Shown piece by piece: positions 35,193-44,162 of a stretch of DNA of 64,000 nt. A model generated the notes under the pieces. It was not told the origin of the DNA. It did no database searches and saw nothing but the letters and a program-made list of their open reading frames with translations. The stretch comes from a virus: IMG/VR virus record IMGVR_UViG_3300012936_000001, positions 62,001 through 126,000 of that record; one strand, 5' to 3'. Every line of letters starts with the position of its first letter. Position 1 is the stretch's first letter. The translations under genes and the position numbers were made by a program.

Positions 35193-36009
35193 GGAATGTA
35201 TTGTCCTTGCAAAGAAAAACAAGAATGGATGTTATCTTGCAAAAAATAGAGATAGAACATATAGTCCTACAACACAGGTTGTCCATGGAAACTATCCCTA
35301 TTTGGAGTACATAGTTCTTTCCGATACAGATACAGGATATTTTGAGGGAGTCAACGCAACAACAGGAATTGCCGCCTTAAATTCTGCGCTGTTGAATGGC
35401 GTTGATTTTGGAAAGTCCAAGTCACCCGAAGGTTACAGAATGCTAAAATCTTTACTTCATTCATCGACAATTGAGGAAATGATAGAAAAAATAACAAAAG
35501 AAAACAAAGTCTTTGGATGTACCGTTATAACAGATGGGCATGATATTTGCGTAGTAGAATCAGATAAAGATAATCATAAACACAAAATATACACTAATCC
35601 GGAAGAATATATTGTGCGTGCAAACCATGGAAAACTTCTGGGAAATGCAGGATATGAACCAAGTGAAGCTGATGATTATCTTTCCTCAAAAACAAGAGAA
35701 GCTGTGGGAGAGATAATTGTGCATAACTCGGAATGCATTGATGACGTCATGTCTAATTTTCTATATCCTTTTTTTGACAATATGGGAGCAATTAATCCAA
35801 CACGAAGTACAGATTACATGAGCACAACCTGTCAGCTAGGTATTGATATGGAGAAAAAAAGATTCTTAATTACTGATATTCCCGGAAAGCAGAAGTTTCT
35901 TGGTGTCAAGAAAATCGGTCCGTGGGAAAACAAACCGACTTGGAAAATTGAAGTTGTAGACTACAACAAGCCACTGCGTCCGTCTTTTAAATTCTGGGGA
36001 ACTCGATGA
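35173..36009 (+). CDS. Ntn-hydrolase (choloylglycine hydrolase/C45-like) with removable propeptide
   Basis: A 278-residue protein with the start of an N-terminal-nucleophile cysteine hydrolase: Cys9, then NG at +9/+10 and KNRDR at +15 to +19, the same spacing as the C...DG...GRNMD pattern of bile salt hydrolases. NHG near residue 155 is compatible with the family. These enzymes need the Cys as the free N-terminus and usually act on amide bonds. Here eight residues, MRKKILKE, precede Cys9, and they end in L-K-E, the consensus of the phage prohead protease. No alternative start codon lies directly before Cys9. I infer that head maturation could activate it; self-cleavage is the alternative. The substrate is unknown. 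It overlaps the upstream gene by 20 nt. Confidence 0.65.
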   Translation: MRKKILKECIVLAKKNKNGCYLAKNRDRTYSPTTQVVHGNYPYLEYIVLSDTDTGYFEGVNATTGIAALNSALLNGVDFGKSKSPEGYRMLKSLLHSSTIEEMIEKITKENKVFGCTVITDGHDICVVESDKDNHKHKIYTNPEEYIVRANHGKLLGNAGYEPSEADDYLSSKTREAVGEIIVHNSECIDDVMSNFLYPFFDNMGAINPTRSTDYMSTTCQLGIDMEKKRFLITDIPGKQKFLGVKKIGPWENKPTWKIEVVDYNKPLRPSFKFWGTR

Positions 36010-36335
36010 AAAAATTTAGCTTACTGAAATATTTGAACCCATATAACGATTTTAACGATTTGTCTGGACTAGAATCTGATGAAGCAGAACGTCTGGATAA
36101 TACGAAAAATTCCAAGGTGTATAGACATGCTTCTGATTCTATAGAAGAAATGATAAGTTCTTTACAAGCTATCGAGGCTGCTCTTTTACGTGGCGATGTC
36201 GCGGCTACCTATGCTCTAGAAGACAAAGATCTTCATGATATAAAAAGAATACTAAAGAGATTGAAAAAAAGATACATGGGTTTGTTACAAATGAAAGTCG
36301 ATGTGTCTGCAAAAAATTATAAAAAAGATTTATAA
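36006..36335 (+). CDS. Small helical hypothetical protein
   Basis: A 109-residue protein joined to the Ntn-hydrolase gene by an ATGA overlap. The second half (residues 40-100) is mostly helical and charged (IKRILKRLKKRYMGLLQ), the first half acidic. No leader, membrane segment or motif is recognised. It is the last gene before the promoter of gp32, whose -35 hexamer overlaps its stop codon. Confidence 0.5.
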   Translation: MKKFSLLKYLNPYNDFNDLSGLESDEAERLDNTKNSKVYRHASDSIEEMISSLQAIEAALLRGDVAATYALEDKDLHDIKRILKRLKKRYMGLLQMKVDVSAKNYKKDL

Positions 36336-36358
36336 ATATTTGATTGCCATACTATAAT
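36330..36358 (+). promoter_or_regulatory. Sigma70-like promoter before gp32, TTATAA-17-TATAAT
   Basis: TTATAA (36330-36335), 17-base spacer, TATAAT (36353-36358). It embeds TATAAATA, identical to the T4 late promoter -10, at 36331-36338, which may be chance. The gp32 start is 62 nt further on. Confidence 0.6.
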
Positions 36359-36420
36359 GTTCTTGTTCCGATAAAGGAACGTTGCATAAAACTAAACATT
36401 TGAACATTTGGAGAAAAGAT
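36357..36420 (+). promoter_or_regulatory. Structured gp32 mRNA leader
   Basis: The hairpin GTTCC/GGAAC (36365-36369 with 36376-36380) lies inside an outer pairing ATGTTC/GAACAT (36357-36362 with 36402-36407) that ends just before the GGAG ribosome site (36410-36413). T4 gene 32 is autogenously repressed through a structured leader, so a similar control is plausible. Transcripts starting at the local promoter would contain only part of the outer stem. Confidence 0.35.
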
Positions 36421-37203
36421 ATGGCTATCGATTTTGATGCAATCCGTAAAAAACTCAACCAGCTATCTGGTGCTAACTCAAAACGTAACTTGATGTGGCG
36501 ACCACCAGAAGGGGAAACTACAACCGTTCGAATCCTTGGATTCACTGACAACGACGGCAACCCTTTCAAAGAGCGTTGGTTCTATTACAATATTGGTAAC
36601 AACCCTGGCCTTCTTTCTCCTCATCAATTTGGTAAACCTGATCCGATTCAAGAGTTGATTCAAAAACTCAAATCAGAAGGAACCAAAGAATCATACGAAA
36701 TGGCAAAGAAGTTGTATCCTAAGATGCGTACTTATGCTGCTGTTATCGTCCGCGGTGAGGAGACTGAAGGAGTAAAGTTGTGGGCCTTTGGGAAGACAGT
36801 GTACCAAGCACTTCTGAACGTTATGCTGGATCCTGATTATGGAGACATCACTGATGTATACGAAGGACACGATATCAAGGTTACTTGTACAAAGCAAGCA
36901 GGTCGACAATGGGCAATGACAGATGTTATGCCTCGACCAAAGTCAACTCCCCTAGGAACAAAAAGCGAGATCAAAAACTGGCAGGATAATATCCCTGAAC
37001 TAGATGATCTCTATCAGCTCAAGTCCTATGATCAACTAGAAAACATTATCAATGCCTGGTTGAATGGAGATGAAGAAGCAGACGATACAAGCACAGGTTA
37101 TCAAAATACAGCAGCAAAGCAACCTCAAAAAAAGTCCAAGACTGAGTCGTTCGGTGATATCGATGATGCTTTCAAGGATCTTGAGGGTGATCTAGGCTAC
37201 TAA
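36421..37203 (+). CDS. 32: Single-stranded DNA binding protein, gp32-like
   Basis: Coats single-stranded DNA during replication, recombination and repair. The 260-residue protein has a basic N-terminal region (FDAIRKKLNQLSG) for cooperative binding, an OB-type core (NLMWRPPEGETTTVRILGF, FKERWFYYNIG, LWAFGKTVYQALLNVMLDPD) and an acidic C-terminal tail (DIDDAFKDLEGDLGY) for partner binding. The zinc-binding Cys/His set of T4 gp32 is absent, as in other distant members. ATG 36421 follows GGAG at 36410-36413. It has its own promoter and terminator, so it can be expressed independently at high level. Confidence 0.88.
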   Translation: MAIDFDAIRKKLNQLSGANSKRNLMWRPPEGETTTVRILGFTDNDGNPFKERWFYYNIGNNPGLLSPHQFGKPDPIQELIQKLKSEGTKESYEMAKKLYPKMRTYAAVIVRGEETEGVKLWAFGKTVYQALLNVMLDPDYGDITDVYEGHDIKVTCTKQAGRQWAMTDVMPRPKSTPLGTKSEIKNWQDNIPELDDLYQLKSYDQLENIINAWLNGDEEADDTSTGYQNTAAKQPQKKSKTESFGDIDDAFKDLEGDLGY

Positions 37204-37212
37204 AAATTGCCG

Positions 37213-37220
37213 ATACTTAT
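37213..37220 (+). promoter_or_regulatory. ATACTTAT element before a terminator
   Basis: It matches the late-promoter-like element but is followed five bases later by the gp32 terminator, so a promoter role is doubtful here. It may be a processing or pausing site, or chance. Confidence 0.2.
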
Positions 37221-37224
37221 ATCT

Positions 37225-37255
37225 AAGGAGTTGAATTTTTCAACTCCTTTTTTTT
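37225..37255 (+). terminator. Rho-independent terminator after gp32
   Basis: AAGGAGTTG (37225-37233) pairs with CAACTCCTT (37241-37249), followed by a T tract to 37255. It begins 22 nt after the gp32 stop. Confidence 0.88.
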
Positions 37256-37282
37256 GTAAATAACAACGCATTCTAATATAAT
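37254..37282 (+). promoter_or_regulatory. Sigma70-like promoter of uvsX operon, TTGTAA-17-TATAAT
   Basis: TTGTAA (37254-37259) overlaps the T tract of the gp32 terminator; 17-base spacer; TATAAT (37277-37282). The AAGGAGG ribosome site is at 37294-37300 and the start at 37305, so the leader is very short. Confidence 0.75.
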
Positions 37283-37304
37283 AAAGCAGTACCAAGGAGG
37301 AAAT

Positions 37305-38495
37305 GTGCCAAAGAAAAAAGAAAGCGATTTTACCGCTGATTTAATAAAATCACTCAACAAAGACCATGGAGCAAGAATAGCATACAATCTTGCAGTCGAC
37401 GAATCTCCAACACATGTGAATCGTTGGATTAAAACAGGCTCTAAGCAATTAGACTGGATCGTAGCAGGAAAATCAGGTGGTGGATTACCTGAAGGAAGAA
37501 TAGTTGAAATCTTCGGGCCTCCTTCAATCGGAAAGTCACATATCGCCATACAGATTGCCAAGCATACGCAAGCGCTTGGAGGTATTGTTGTATATATTGA
37601 CACTGAAAACGCTACGTCTGTGGACAATCTTGGCCTACTGGGGGTTGACATCGAGAAGAGATTCGTCTATGTTGATACTCACTGCACGGAAGAGGTTCTC
37701 TCGATTGCGGAAAAGACAATCATCAAAGCAAAAGCAATGGAAAAAGACGTTCCTATTACAATCATTTGGGACTCTGTTGCTGCGACTTCTCCAAAGGCGG
37801 AATTACTTGGAGATTACGATAAAGAAACAATAGGACTTAATGCGAGGGTCATATCTAAGGGTATGCGCAAGATCACCGGCATTCTTGCCAACGAGAAGGT
37901 GTTGTTCATCTGTCTCAATCAAATTAGAACTAAAGTTGGAGTAATGTATGGCGATCCTACTACTACACCCGGGGGTAAGGCAATCCCTTTTCACTCATCT
38001 GTACGAATCAAATTGGGAGCAGGACAACAGATCAAAGACAAAAAAGGGAATATTGTCGGCATTAACGTTTCGGCGAAAACAATCAAAAACAAAGTAGCTC
38101 CTCCGTTTCGAACATGTCATTTCGAGATTCACTTTGGAAAAGGTATATTTGAACATGAACAATCATTTGATGTGCTTCGCAGATTCTGTAAAGAACATGG
38201 GCCTGTACAACACGATGGATTAGCTATGTCGATAGAAGGTACTGGAGCATGGAAGACGTTGACTGTCTGCAGCACAGAAACCGGAGAAGTTATTGAGGAA
38301 AAGAAGTTCTACAAGAATGATTTCAAAGATGTGTGGAACTCTCCCCAGTATAAACCTTATGTAGATAAAATATTTGACGCGGCTCATGCAGATTTGATGG
38401 GAAATCAAGAAGCTGTCGATATCAATTCTGAATCTTTTGAAGAAGTCAGAGCAGTAGCCATGATGATAGACGAGGACTCAATCGATGCAAAATGA
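37305..38495 (+). CDS. uvsX: RecA/UvsX recombinase
   Basis: ATP-dependent strand-exchange protein for recombination-dependent replication and repair. The 396-residue product has Walker A GPPSIGKS (residues 71-78), a VVYIDTENA strand, Walker B-like ITIIWDSVAA, and the DNA-binding loop region LNQIRTKVGVMYGDPTTTPG typical of RecA/UvsX. The start is GTG 37305 with a strong AAGGAGG; an ATG two bases upstream is out of frame. It heads an operon with the flap nuclease, helicase and ribonucleotide reductase; the next start overlaps its 3' end by 11 nt. The sequence looks as close to RecA as to T4 UvsX. Confidence 0.9.
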   Translation: MPKKKESDFTADLIKSLNKDHGARIAYNLAVDESPTHVNRWIKTGSKQLDWIVAGKSGGGLPEGRIVEIFGPPSIGKSHIAIQIAKHTQALGGIVVYIDTENATSVDNLGLLGVDIEKRFVYVDTHCTEEVLSIAEKTIIKAKAMEKDVPITIIWDSVAATSPKAELLGDYDKETIGLNARVISKGMRKITGILANEKVLFICLNQIRTKVGVMYGDPTTTPGGKAIPFHSSVRIKLGAGQQIKDKKGNIVGINVSAKTIKNKVAPPFRTCHFEIHFGKGIFEHEQSFDVLRRFCKEHGPVQHDGLAMSIEGTGAWKTLTVCSTETGEVIEEKKFYKNDFKDVWNSPQYKPYVDKIFDAAHADLMGNQEAVDINSESFEEVRAVAMMIDEDSIDAK

Positions 38496-39456
38496 AAATC
38501 CAATACTTTTGATAGATGCATATAATATATTTGCTCGAGCATACTGCGTAGTTCCTCTGATGTCATCTCATGGTTATCATCTAGGTGGAACTATCGGATT
38601 TATGAAATCCTTATCCAAATATATTGAAATGTTCAAGCCATCCCGCGTGATTGTCTGCTGGGAAGGTGGCGGATCCGCTAGGCGAAGACAAATTCTTCCG
38701 GAATATAAACTGAATAGAAAACCTATTAAGCTGAATAGATCCGACATATATGAAGACATACCGAATACACAAGAGAATTTTAACCATCAGGTTTCACTCT
38801 TGACTCAAATGCTAAAACATCTACCGGTTCAACAGGTCTATGTCGATCAATGTGAAGCAGACGATATCATTGGTTTCATATGCAGATATAAATTCAAGGG
38901 ACAGAAGAAAATGATAGTATCGATGGATCAAGATCTCCATCAGCTGATTTCTGCAGAGACTTTACAGTACTCTCCAGCATCGAAAAAAATTCTAGATGAA
39001 AATTATGTCCTGGGTAGATATGGAACATCTGTCGAAAATTTTATCACGGCAAGATGCTTTATTGGAGATGCATCTGATGGCATCTCAGGAATAAAAGGCT
39101 GCGGTTTCAAGTCACTTTTGAAACATTTTCCGGAATTAGGAAAATCGGATTTTATATCGGTAGACGACATAATTAGAATGAGCGAAGAGAGACAACGTCT
39201 AAAAAGGCCATTAAAAATTCTCTCGAGCATCATAGAAAACAAAGAAATACCAAAGAGAAACTGGCGGCTTATGTATCTTGATAATTCTAATCTTTCCTTT
39301 GAACATGTCAAAAACTTGGAATATAGTGTCAATGAATATAATCCAAAGAAAAATAAATTCGGTCTAGTAAAAGACCTGATACACGAAGGCATTGATATGC
39401 CTCGAGGCCTTGATGTTGATCGGCTCTTCATGAGAATGAACGCACATATAAAATAA
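38485..39456 (+). CDS. 5'-3' exonuclease / flap endonuclease
   Basis: A 323-residue FEN-family nuclease, equivalent to T4 RNase H or the Pol I 5' domain, removing RNA primers and flaps. Acidic metal ligands are visible: ILLIDAYNIFARAY, the basic arch region SARRRQILPEYKLNR, QCEADDIIGFI and VSMDQDLHQL. The helix-3-turn-helix reads GDASDGISGIKGCG near residue 195. It overlaps uvsX at its 5' end. Its separate existence complements the exonuclease-free family A polymerase at 32627. Confidence 0.88.
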   Translation: MQNENPILLIDAYNIFARAYCVVPLMSSHGYHLGGTIGFMKSLSKYIEMFKPSRVIVCWEGGGSARRRQILPEYKLNRKPIKLNRSDIYEDIPNTQENFNHQVSLLTQMLKHLPVQQVYVDQCEADDIIGFICRYKFKGQKKMIVSMDQDLHQLISAETLQYSPASKKILDENYVLGRYGTSVENFITARCFIGDASDGISGIKGCGFKSLLKHFPELGKSDFISVDDIIRMSEERQRLKRPLKILSSIIENKEIPKRNWRLMYLDNSNLSFEHVKNLEYSVNEYNPKKNKFGLVKDLIHEGIDMPRGLDVDRLFMRMNAHIK

Positions 39457-39467
39457 CAGGAGACTAC

Positions 39468-40871
39468 ATGGGACAACCAGCATTAAAGCCCATGGCTGCA
39501 CAACGCAACTTTAGCAGCTATGGCAAATTATTCCAAGAAAAAATATTTCAAGGTATGGCAACAGATAAAGATTGGGCACAACAAATGCACGAAGTAATGA
39601 GCCCCGACTATTTCGAACTCAAATACCTTCAGTATCTATGTCAGAAATATTTTGGCTACTATGATCAATACCGTTGTTTTCCCACTATGCAGCTCTTGAT
39701 TGGAATCGTGAGAGAAGATCTCAAGAAAGAAAAAAGCGATGAACTATTAAGAGATCAGATCGTTTCATTCTTGCAAAGAATGAGAATGAATCAAAATCCT
39801 GAAGATCTTCCTTATGTCAAAGATCAAGCGCTTCAGTTTTGTAAGAGACAAGCTTTCAAAGAAGCATTGGTCAAAGCAGTAGAATTAGTTCAAGGAGAAC
39901 AGTTCGAAGAAGTCGTCGATCTCATGAGAGGCGCAGTATCCGTAGGTATGCCACAATCTATTGGACACGAGTTTTTTGAAGACATGGAAGCAAGATTCCA
40001 AGACATACAGAGAATCACTACTCCAACTGGAATCCCAGAGCTTGATCACAAGGATGTTTTAGATGGCGGACTAGGCCGCGGAGAGCTTGGCGTTATAGTT
40101 GCGCCTACTGGTGTTGGTAAATCTCATTGGCTTGTGAACATGGGCGCTGAAGCAATTAAGCGTGGAAAGACAGTGGTTCATTATAGCTTTGAGTTATCAG
40201 AAACTCTTACTGGAAAAAGATACGATGCAAATATTACGGACATTCCAGTTTCAGACTTGATAGAAAGAAAAGAAGAGGTTATGAAACACTATGAAGATAA
40301 TGAGTACGGTAAATTAATTATCAAGTACTATCCGACAAGGACAGCTTCAGTAAATACTATTCGAAATCATTTGGAAAAATTAAAACTAAGAAATTATTGG
40401 CCATCTTTGGTGATAATAGATTATGCAGACGTTATGAGATCAACCAAGGCATACGACGCTTTACGACATGAGCTGCAATTGATATATGAAGAGCTGAGAC
40501 AAATGGCTGCAGACTTCAATGTGCCAGTCTGGACAGCGTCTCAATCGAATCGATCCGGAGCAAATGCAGACATGGTAGGTCTTGAAAACATGGGTGAATC
40601 ATACGGCAAGGCACAAGTGTCAGACTTTGTAATAGGTCTGAGTAGGAAACCAGAAGAAAAAGCGACAGGCTTTGGAAGACTATTTGTTGCAAAAAATAGA
40701 GCCGGCATGGACGGAATCAATATGCCGGTAAAAATTGATACTAGCAAATCTAAGTTCTCTGCCATACCGCAAGACGAATTAGAAACTTATGAAATGAACA
40801 CAAATCCAAAACAAAAAATGAAAGAACTATGGGAAAAAGTAAAACAATCAAAGGAAGATTTACATGACTAA
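39468..40871 (+). CDS. Replicative DNA helicase, DnaB/gp41 family
   Basis: Hexameric helicase of 467 residues that unwinds the fork. The N-terminal ~170 residues are helical (primase/loader binding). The RecA-like motor has Walker A APTGVGKSH with Lys218, a VVHYSFELSE segment, Walker B LVIIDYADVM, and VPVWTASQSNRSG with the sensor Gln. An arginine-rich late segment (RLFVAKNRAGMDG) supplies the finger. ATG 39468 has AGGAG upstream. It overlaps the ribonucleotide reductase gene by 8 nt. No separate primase is found in the window. Confidence 0.88.
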   Translation: MGQPALKPMAAQRNFSSYGKLFQEKIFQGMATDKDWAQQMHEVMSPDYFELKYLQYLCQKYFGYYDQYRCFPTMQLLIGIVREDLKKEKSDELLRDQIVSFLQRMRMNQNPEDLPYVKDQALQFCKRQAFKEALVKAVELVQGEQFEEVVDLMRGAVSVGMPQSIGHEFFEDMEARFQDIQRITTPTGIPELDHKDVLDGGLGRGELGVIVAPTGVGKSHWLVNMGAEAIKRGKTVVHYSFELSETLTGKRYDANITDIPVSDLIERKEEVMKHYEDNEYGKLIIKYYPTRTASVNTIRNHLEKLKLRNYWPSLVIIDYADVMRSTKAYDALRHELQLIYEELRQMAADFNVPVWTASQSNRSGANADMVGLENMGESYGKAQVSDFVIGLSRKPEEKATGFGRLFVAKNRAGMDGINMPVKIDTSKSKFSAIPQDELETYEMNTNPKQKMKELWEKVKQSKEDLHD

Positions 40872-43371
40872 GTACACCAACAAATTTACTCATGAACAAG
40901 CGATGGAGGCATCTCTCGAATATTTCAACGGAGATCAACTCGCGGCATCAGTATTCGTAAATAAATATGCTTTGCAGGACGGAGAAGGTAATTATCTCGA
41001 GTCTACACCTCACGATATGCACAAAAGACTTGCTGCAGAGTTCAGTAGGGTGGAAGGCAAATATCCAAACGGAATGAACCGTCATGAAATATATGGATTA
41101 CTAAAAGATTTTAAGTACATAGTTCCACAAGGCTCTCCTATGTCCGGAATAGGAAATGATACAAAGATTCAATCCTTATCAAATTGCTTTGTAATTGAAG
41201 CACCGGCAGATTCATACGCAGGGATTCTAAAGACAGATCAAGAACAAGTACAGATCATGAAACGCCGAGGTGGAGTTGGCTTTGATATTTCTACAATAAG
41301 GCCGAAAGGACTTCCTACTTCCAACGCTGCAAAAACAACTGATGGGATTGAAGTTTTTATGGACAGATTTTCTAATTCATGCCGAGAGGTAGCGCAAGGT
41401 GGCCGCCGAGGAGCATTGATGTTGACGATATCGGTTCATCACCCTCAAATCATGGATTTTATCAAAATCAAACAAGATCTCAAAAAAGTAACAGGCGCAA
41501 ATATATCTGTACGAGTAACGGATGAATTTATGCGAGCTGTGAAAGATGGAACAACATATCAACAACGATGGCCTGTTGATAAATCTGATATAGAAGTCCA
41601 GGCAATTGCAGATGCCAACGAGGTTTGGAACGCACTCATAGAAGGAGCTCATGGTTCAGCAGAACCAGGTATACTTTTCTGGGACACTGCTAAAAGCATG
41701 ACTCCAGCCGACATTTACGAAGAAGAAGGCTTCGGCTCAGTATCCACTAATCCCTGTGGTGAGATTATTCTTTCGCCGTATGATTCGTGTCGTCTTATGT
41801 TGGTCAACTTAACATCGTTTGTAAAAAACCCTTTTACTTCTAATGCTTCTTTCGATTTTGGAAAATTTCGAAACGTATCTCGAAAAGCTCAAAGGCTCAT
41901 GGATGATATGATCGATCTCGAGATTGAACAAATTGATAAGATTTTATTCAAGATTGGTATTGATCCTGAAGATGATGAAATAAAATTCTACGAAAAAAGT
42001 TTGTGGCGGAAAATAAGGCATGCCGCCCTCACAGGTAGGCGTACCGGCCTCGGAATAACAGGCCTCGGAGACGCGATCGCGATGCTAGGCCAAACCTATG
42101 GATCCGAGTCTTCGATCAAGACAACCGAAGAAATCTATAAATGGCTGTCTCTTGCATCATACGAGGAGTCAATTCAGTTAGCCAAAGAACGCGGGGCTTT
42201 CCCGATTTGGAATCTTCAAAGAGAAGAAGGGCATCCATTTCTTGATAGGGTTATTAATTCCTTAACTGATGAGTCACAAGAAGACTATAAAAAATACGGC
42301 AGAAGAAATATTGCGAACACAACAACAGCTCCAGCCGGCTCGGTTTCTTGCCTTACACAGACTACTTCTGGTATTGAACCTGCGTTTATGCTGTACTACA
42401 AGCGCAGAAAAAAAGTCCAAGGAGACGAGGAAGTCACCTTTGTCGATGAATTAGGAGATAAGTGGACAGAGTTCAACGTATATCATCATGGATTTAAACA
42501 GTGGCTTGACTCTACTGAACCAGACTGCGAATGGGAAAAAGACAACATTGATGTTGCAGTGTCACATTCTCCATACGCCGGCGCTACCGCAAACGAAATA
42601 GACTGGAGAGCAAAAGTAAAATTACAATCCGTTGCTCAAAAGTGGATTTGTCATGCAATCTCAAATACTACAAATCTCCCTTCAGAAATTGACGTTGAAA
42701 CAGTTAAGGATATCTACCGAATGGGATGGGAACTCGGGTGCAAGGGAGTGACCGTATACAGAGATGGCTCTCGATCCGGAGTTCTTGTCTCCACGGATGA
42801 CAAAAAGGAAGATAAAGACATTTTCAAAGAGAGGCATGCCCCAAAAAGACCCGACACCCTCAAGTGCGATATTATACATACTTCTGTCAAGGGAACAAAA
42901 TGGGTTGTGCTTGTTGGACTTATGGATGGAAAACCATATGAAGTCATAGGCGGCGAAGCCGAAATGATTGAGCTCCCGAGGAGATACAAGAGTGGAACAC
43001 TCAATAAAAGATCTTTCAAAACTACTAATTCGAAATACGACCTTACAATTGGGGAAGGTGATGATGCTCTTTGTGTCAAGGATGTCGTGTCGGTCTTTGA
43101 TAACCCGAACTATGCTGGCTACACTAGAACTATTTCTTTGGCTCTTCGCCATGGCGTACCTGTACAATATCTCGTAGAACAACTACAGAAAGATAAAGAA
43201 GCAGATCTATTCTCGTTCTCAAAGGTAATTTCTAGATGTATTAAGAACTATATTACAGATGGCACAAAGGCTAGTAAGCAGTCATGTTCAAACTGCGGTG
43301 CAGAAGGAACAATAATTTATCAGGAGGGATGCCAAACTTGTACTGCATGTGGGTTCGGTGCATGCGGATAG
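40864..43371 (+). CDS. nrdJ: Adenosylcobalamin-dependent (class II) ribonucleotide reductase
   Basis: Reduces ribonucleotides to deoxyribonucleotides using a B12 radical. The 835 residues include the N-terminal region (QGSPMSGIGN, then SNCFVIEAPADSY with the first active Cys), the finger-loop motif NPCGEIILSPYDSC, the phosphate-binding TTTAPAGSVS, and a C-terminal Cys-rich zinc ribbon (CSNCGAEGTIIYQEGCQTC, ending CGFGACG), as in NrdJ. No NrdB-type radical subunit or NrdD/G partner is nearby, in line with class II. It sits in the replication operon. Dependence on host B12 uptake or synthesis follows. Confidence 0.9.
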   Translation: MTKYTNKFTHEQAMEASLEYFNGDQLAASVFVNKYALQDGEGNYLESTPHDMHKRLAAEFSRVEGKYPNGMNRHEIYGLLKDFKYIVPQGSPMSGIGNDTKIQSLSNCFVIEAPADSYAGILKTDQEQVQIMKRRGGVGFDISTIRPKGLPTSNAAKTTDGIEVFMDRFSNSCREVAQGGRRGALMLTISVHHPQIMDFIKIKQDLKKVTGANISVRVTDEFMRAVKDGTTYQQRWPVDKSDIEVQAIADANEVWNALIEGAHGSAEPGILFWDTAKSMTPADIYEEEGFGSVSTNPCGEIILSPYDSCRLMLVNLTSFVKNPFTSNASFDFGKFRNVSRKAQRLMDDMIDLEIEQIDKILFKIGIDPEDDEIKFYEKSLWRKIRHAALTGRRTGLGITGLGDAIAMLGQTYGSESSIKTTEEIYKWLSLASYEESIQLAKERGAFPIWNLQREEGHPFLDRVINSLTDESQEDYKKYGRRNIANTTTAPAGSVSCLTQTTSGIEPAFMLYYKRRKKVQGDEEVTFVDELGDKWTEFNVYHHGFKQWLDSTEPDCEWEKDNIDVAVSHSPYAGATANEIDWRAKVKLQSVAQKWICHAISNTTNLPSEIDVETVKDIYRMGWELGCKGVTVYRDGSRSGVLVSTDDKKEDKDIFKERHAPKRPDTLKCDIIHTSVKGTKWVVLVGLMDGKPYEVIGGEAEMIELPRRYKSGTLNKRSFKTTNSKYDLTIGEGDDALCVKDVVSVFDNPNYAGYTRTISLALRHGVPVQYLVEQLQKDKEADLFSFSKVISRCIKNYITDGTKASKQSCSNCGAEGTIIYQEGCQTCTACGFGACG

Positions 43372-43433
43372 ATCATTTTGAACATCAGAAGAAAGATGAT
43401 TATAATATTCTTGAATCACTAAAGGGAGAAAAA

Positions 43434-44162
43434 TTGAACATATTTGCAAATGGCGACTGCCGAGAACTCATAAAGAAAATACCGGATGAATCAGTAGACC
43501 TAATTCACACTGATCCTCCATACGTGACCACTAAGTTTCACTGGGATCATCAAGAAATGGTTACGCCAGAATTAGTTGATGAATTTTTTCGTATTCTAAA
43601 GCCGGCCGGTTCGCTGTATTGCTGGTGCGGTATTGGCGAAAAAGGAAATTCACTCATGCGATGGCATCCAATTATTTCTACAAAGTTTTATTTCAAAGAT
43701 CTAATAACCTGGAAAAAAAGACGCGGGATCGGCATGCGAAAAGGTTGGTTATATACCAGAGAAGAATTGATGTGGTTTGTCAAGGATAACAAAAAATTTA
43801 TCTGGAACAAAGATTTTCAATATACCGATGAACCAAATCAATTCAAAAAAGGGTTTAAAGGCACAAAGGTACATCCTTTTAAGAGGATCACCAATGTCTG
43901 GATCGATGTCCCTGAAATACTAAGTAGAAGAGACAAAAAGACATCTCATGCGACTCCCAAACCAATGAAAGGGATCACAAGAGTTATACAATGTCATACG
44001 AAAGAAGGAGACGTAATATTTGATCCATTCGCTGGTTCTGGATCAACGCTAAAGGCAGCCGAACTGTTAAAAAGAAATTATATAGGATTTGAACTAGATA
44101 AAGAAATATTTGAAGAGACAAGACAAACATTAGGAGAACACAAGAATGAACTGGACGACTAG
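43434..44162 (+). CDS. DNA methyltransferase (N6-adenine/N4-cytosine, DPPY type)
   Basis: A 242-residue AdoMet-dependent DNA methyltransferase with catalytic DPPY near the N-terminus (SVDLIHTDPPY, residues 20-30) and the AdoMet site DPFAGSGSTLKAA near the C-terminus, the beta-class order. I chose TTG 43434 because GGGAG at 43424-43428 lies 5 nt upstream and the resulting N-terminus MNIFANGDCREL is typical; an in-frame ATG at 43362 inside nrdJ lacks a site. No restriction enzyme partner is present, so it likely protects phage DNA. Its end overlaps the ClpP-like gene by 17 nt. Target sequence is unknown. Confidence 0.85.
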   Translation: MNIFANGDCRELIKKIPDESVDLIHTDPPYVTTKFHWDHQEMVTPELVDEFFRILKPAGSLYCWCGIGEKGNSLMRWHPIISTKFYFKDLITWKKRRGIGMRKGWLYTREELMWFVKDNKKFIWNKDFQYTDEPNQFKKGFKGTKVHPFKRITNVWIDVPEILSRRDKKTSHATPKPMKGITRVIQCHTKEGDVIFDPFAGSGSTLKAAELLKRNYIGFELDKEIFEETRQTLGEHKNELDD

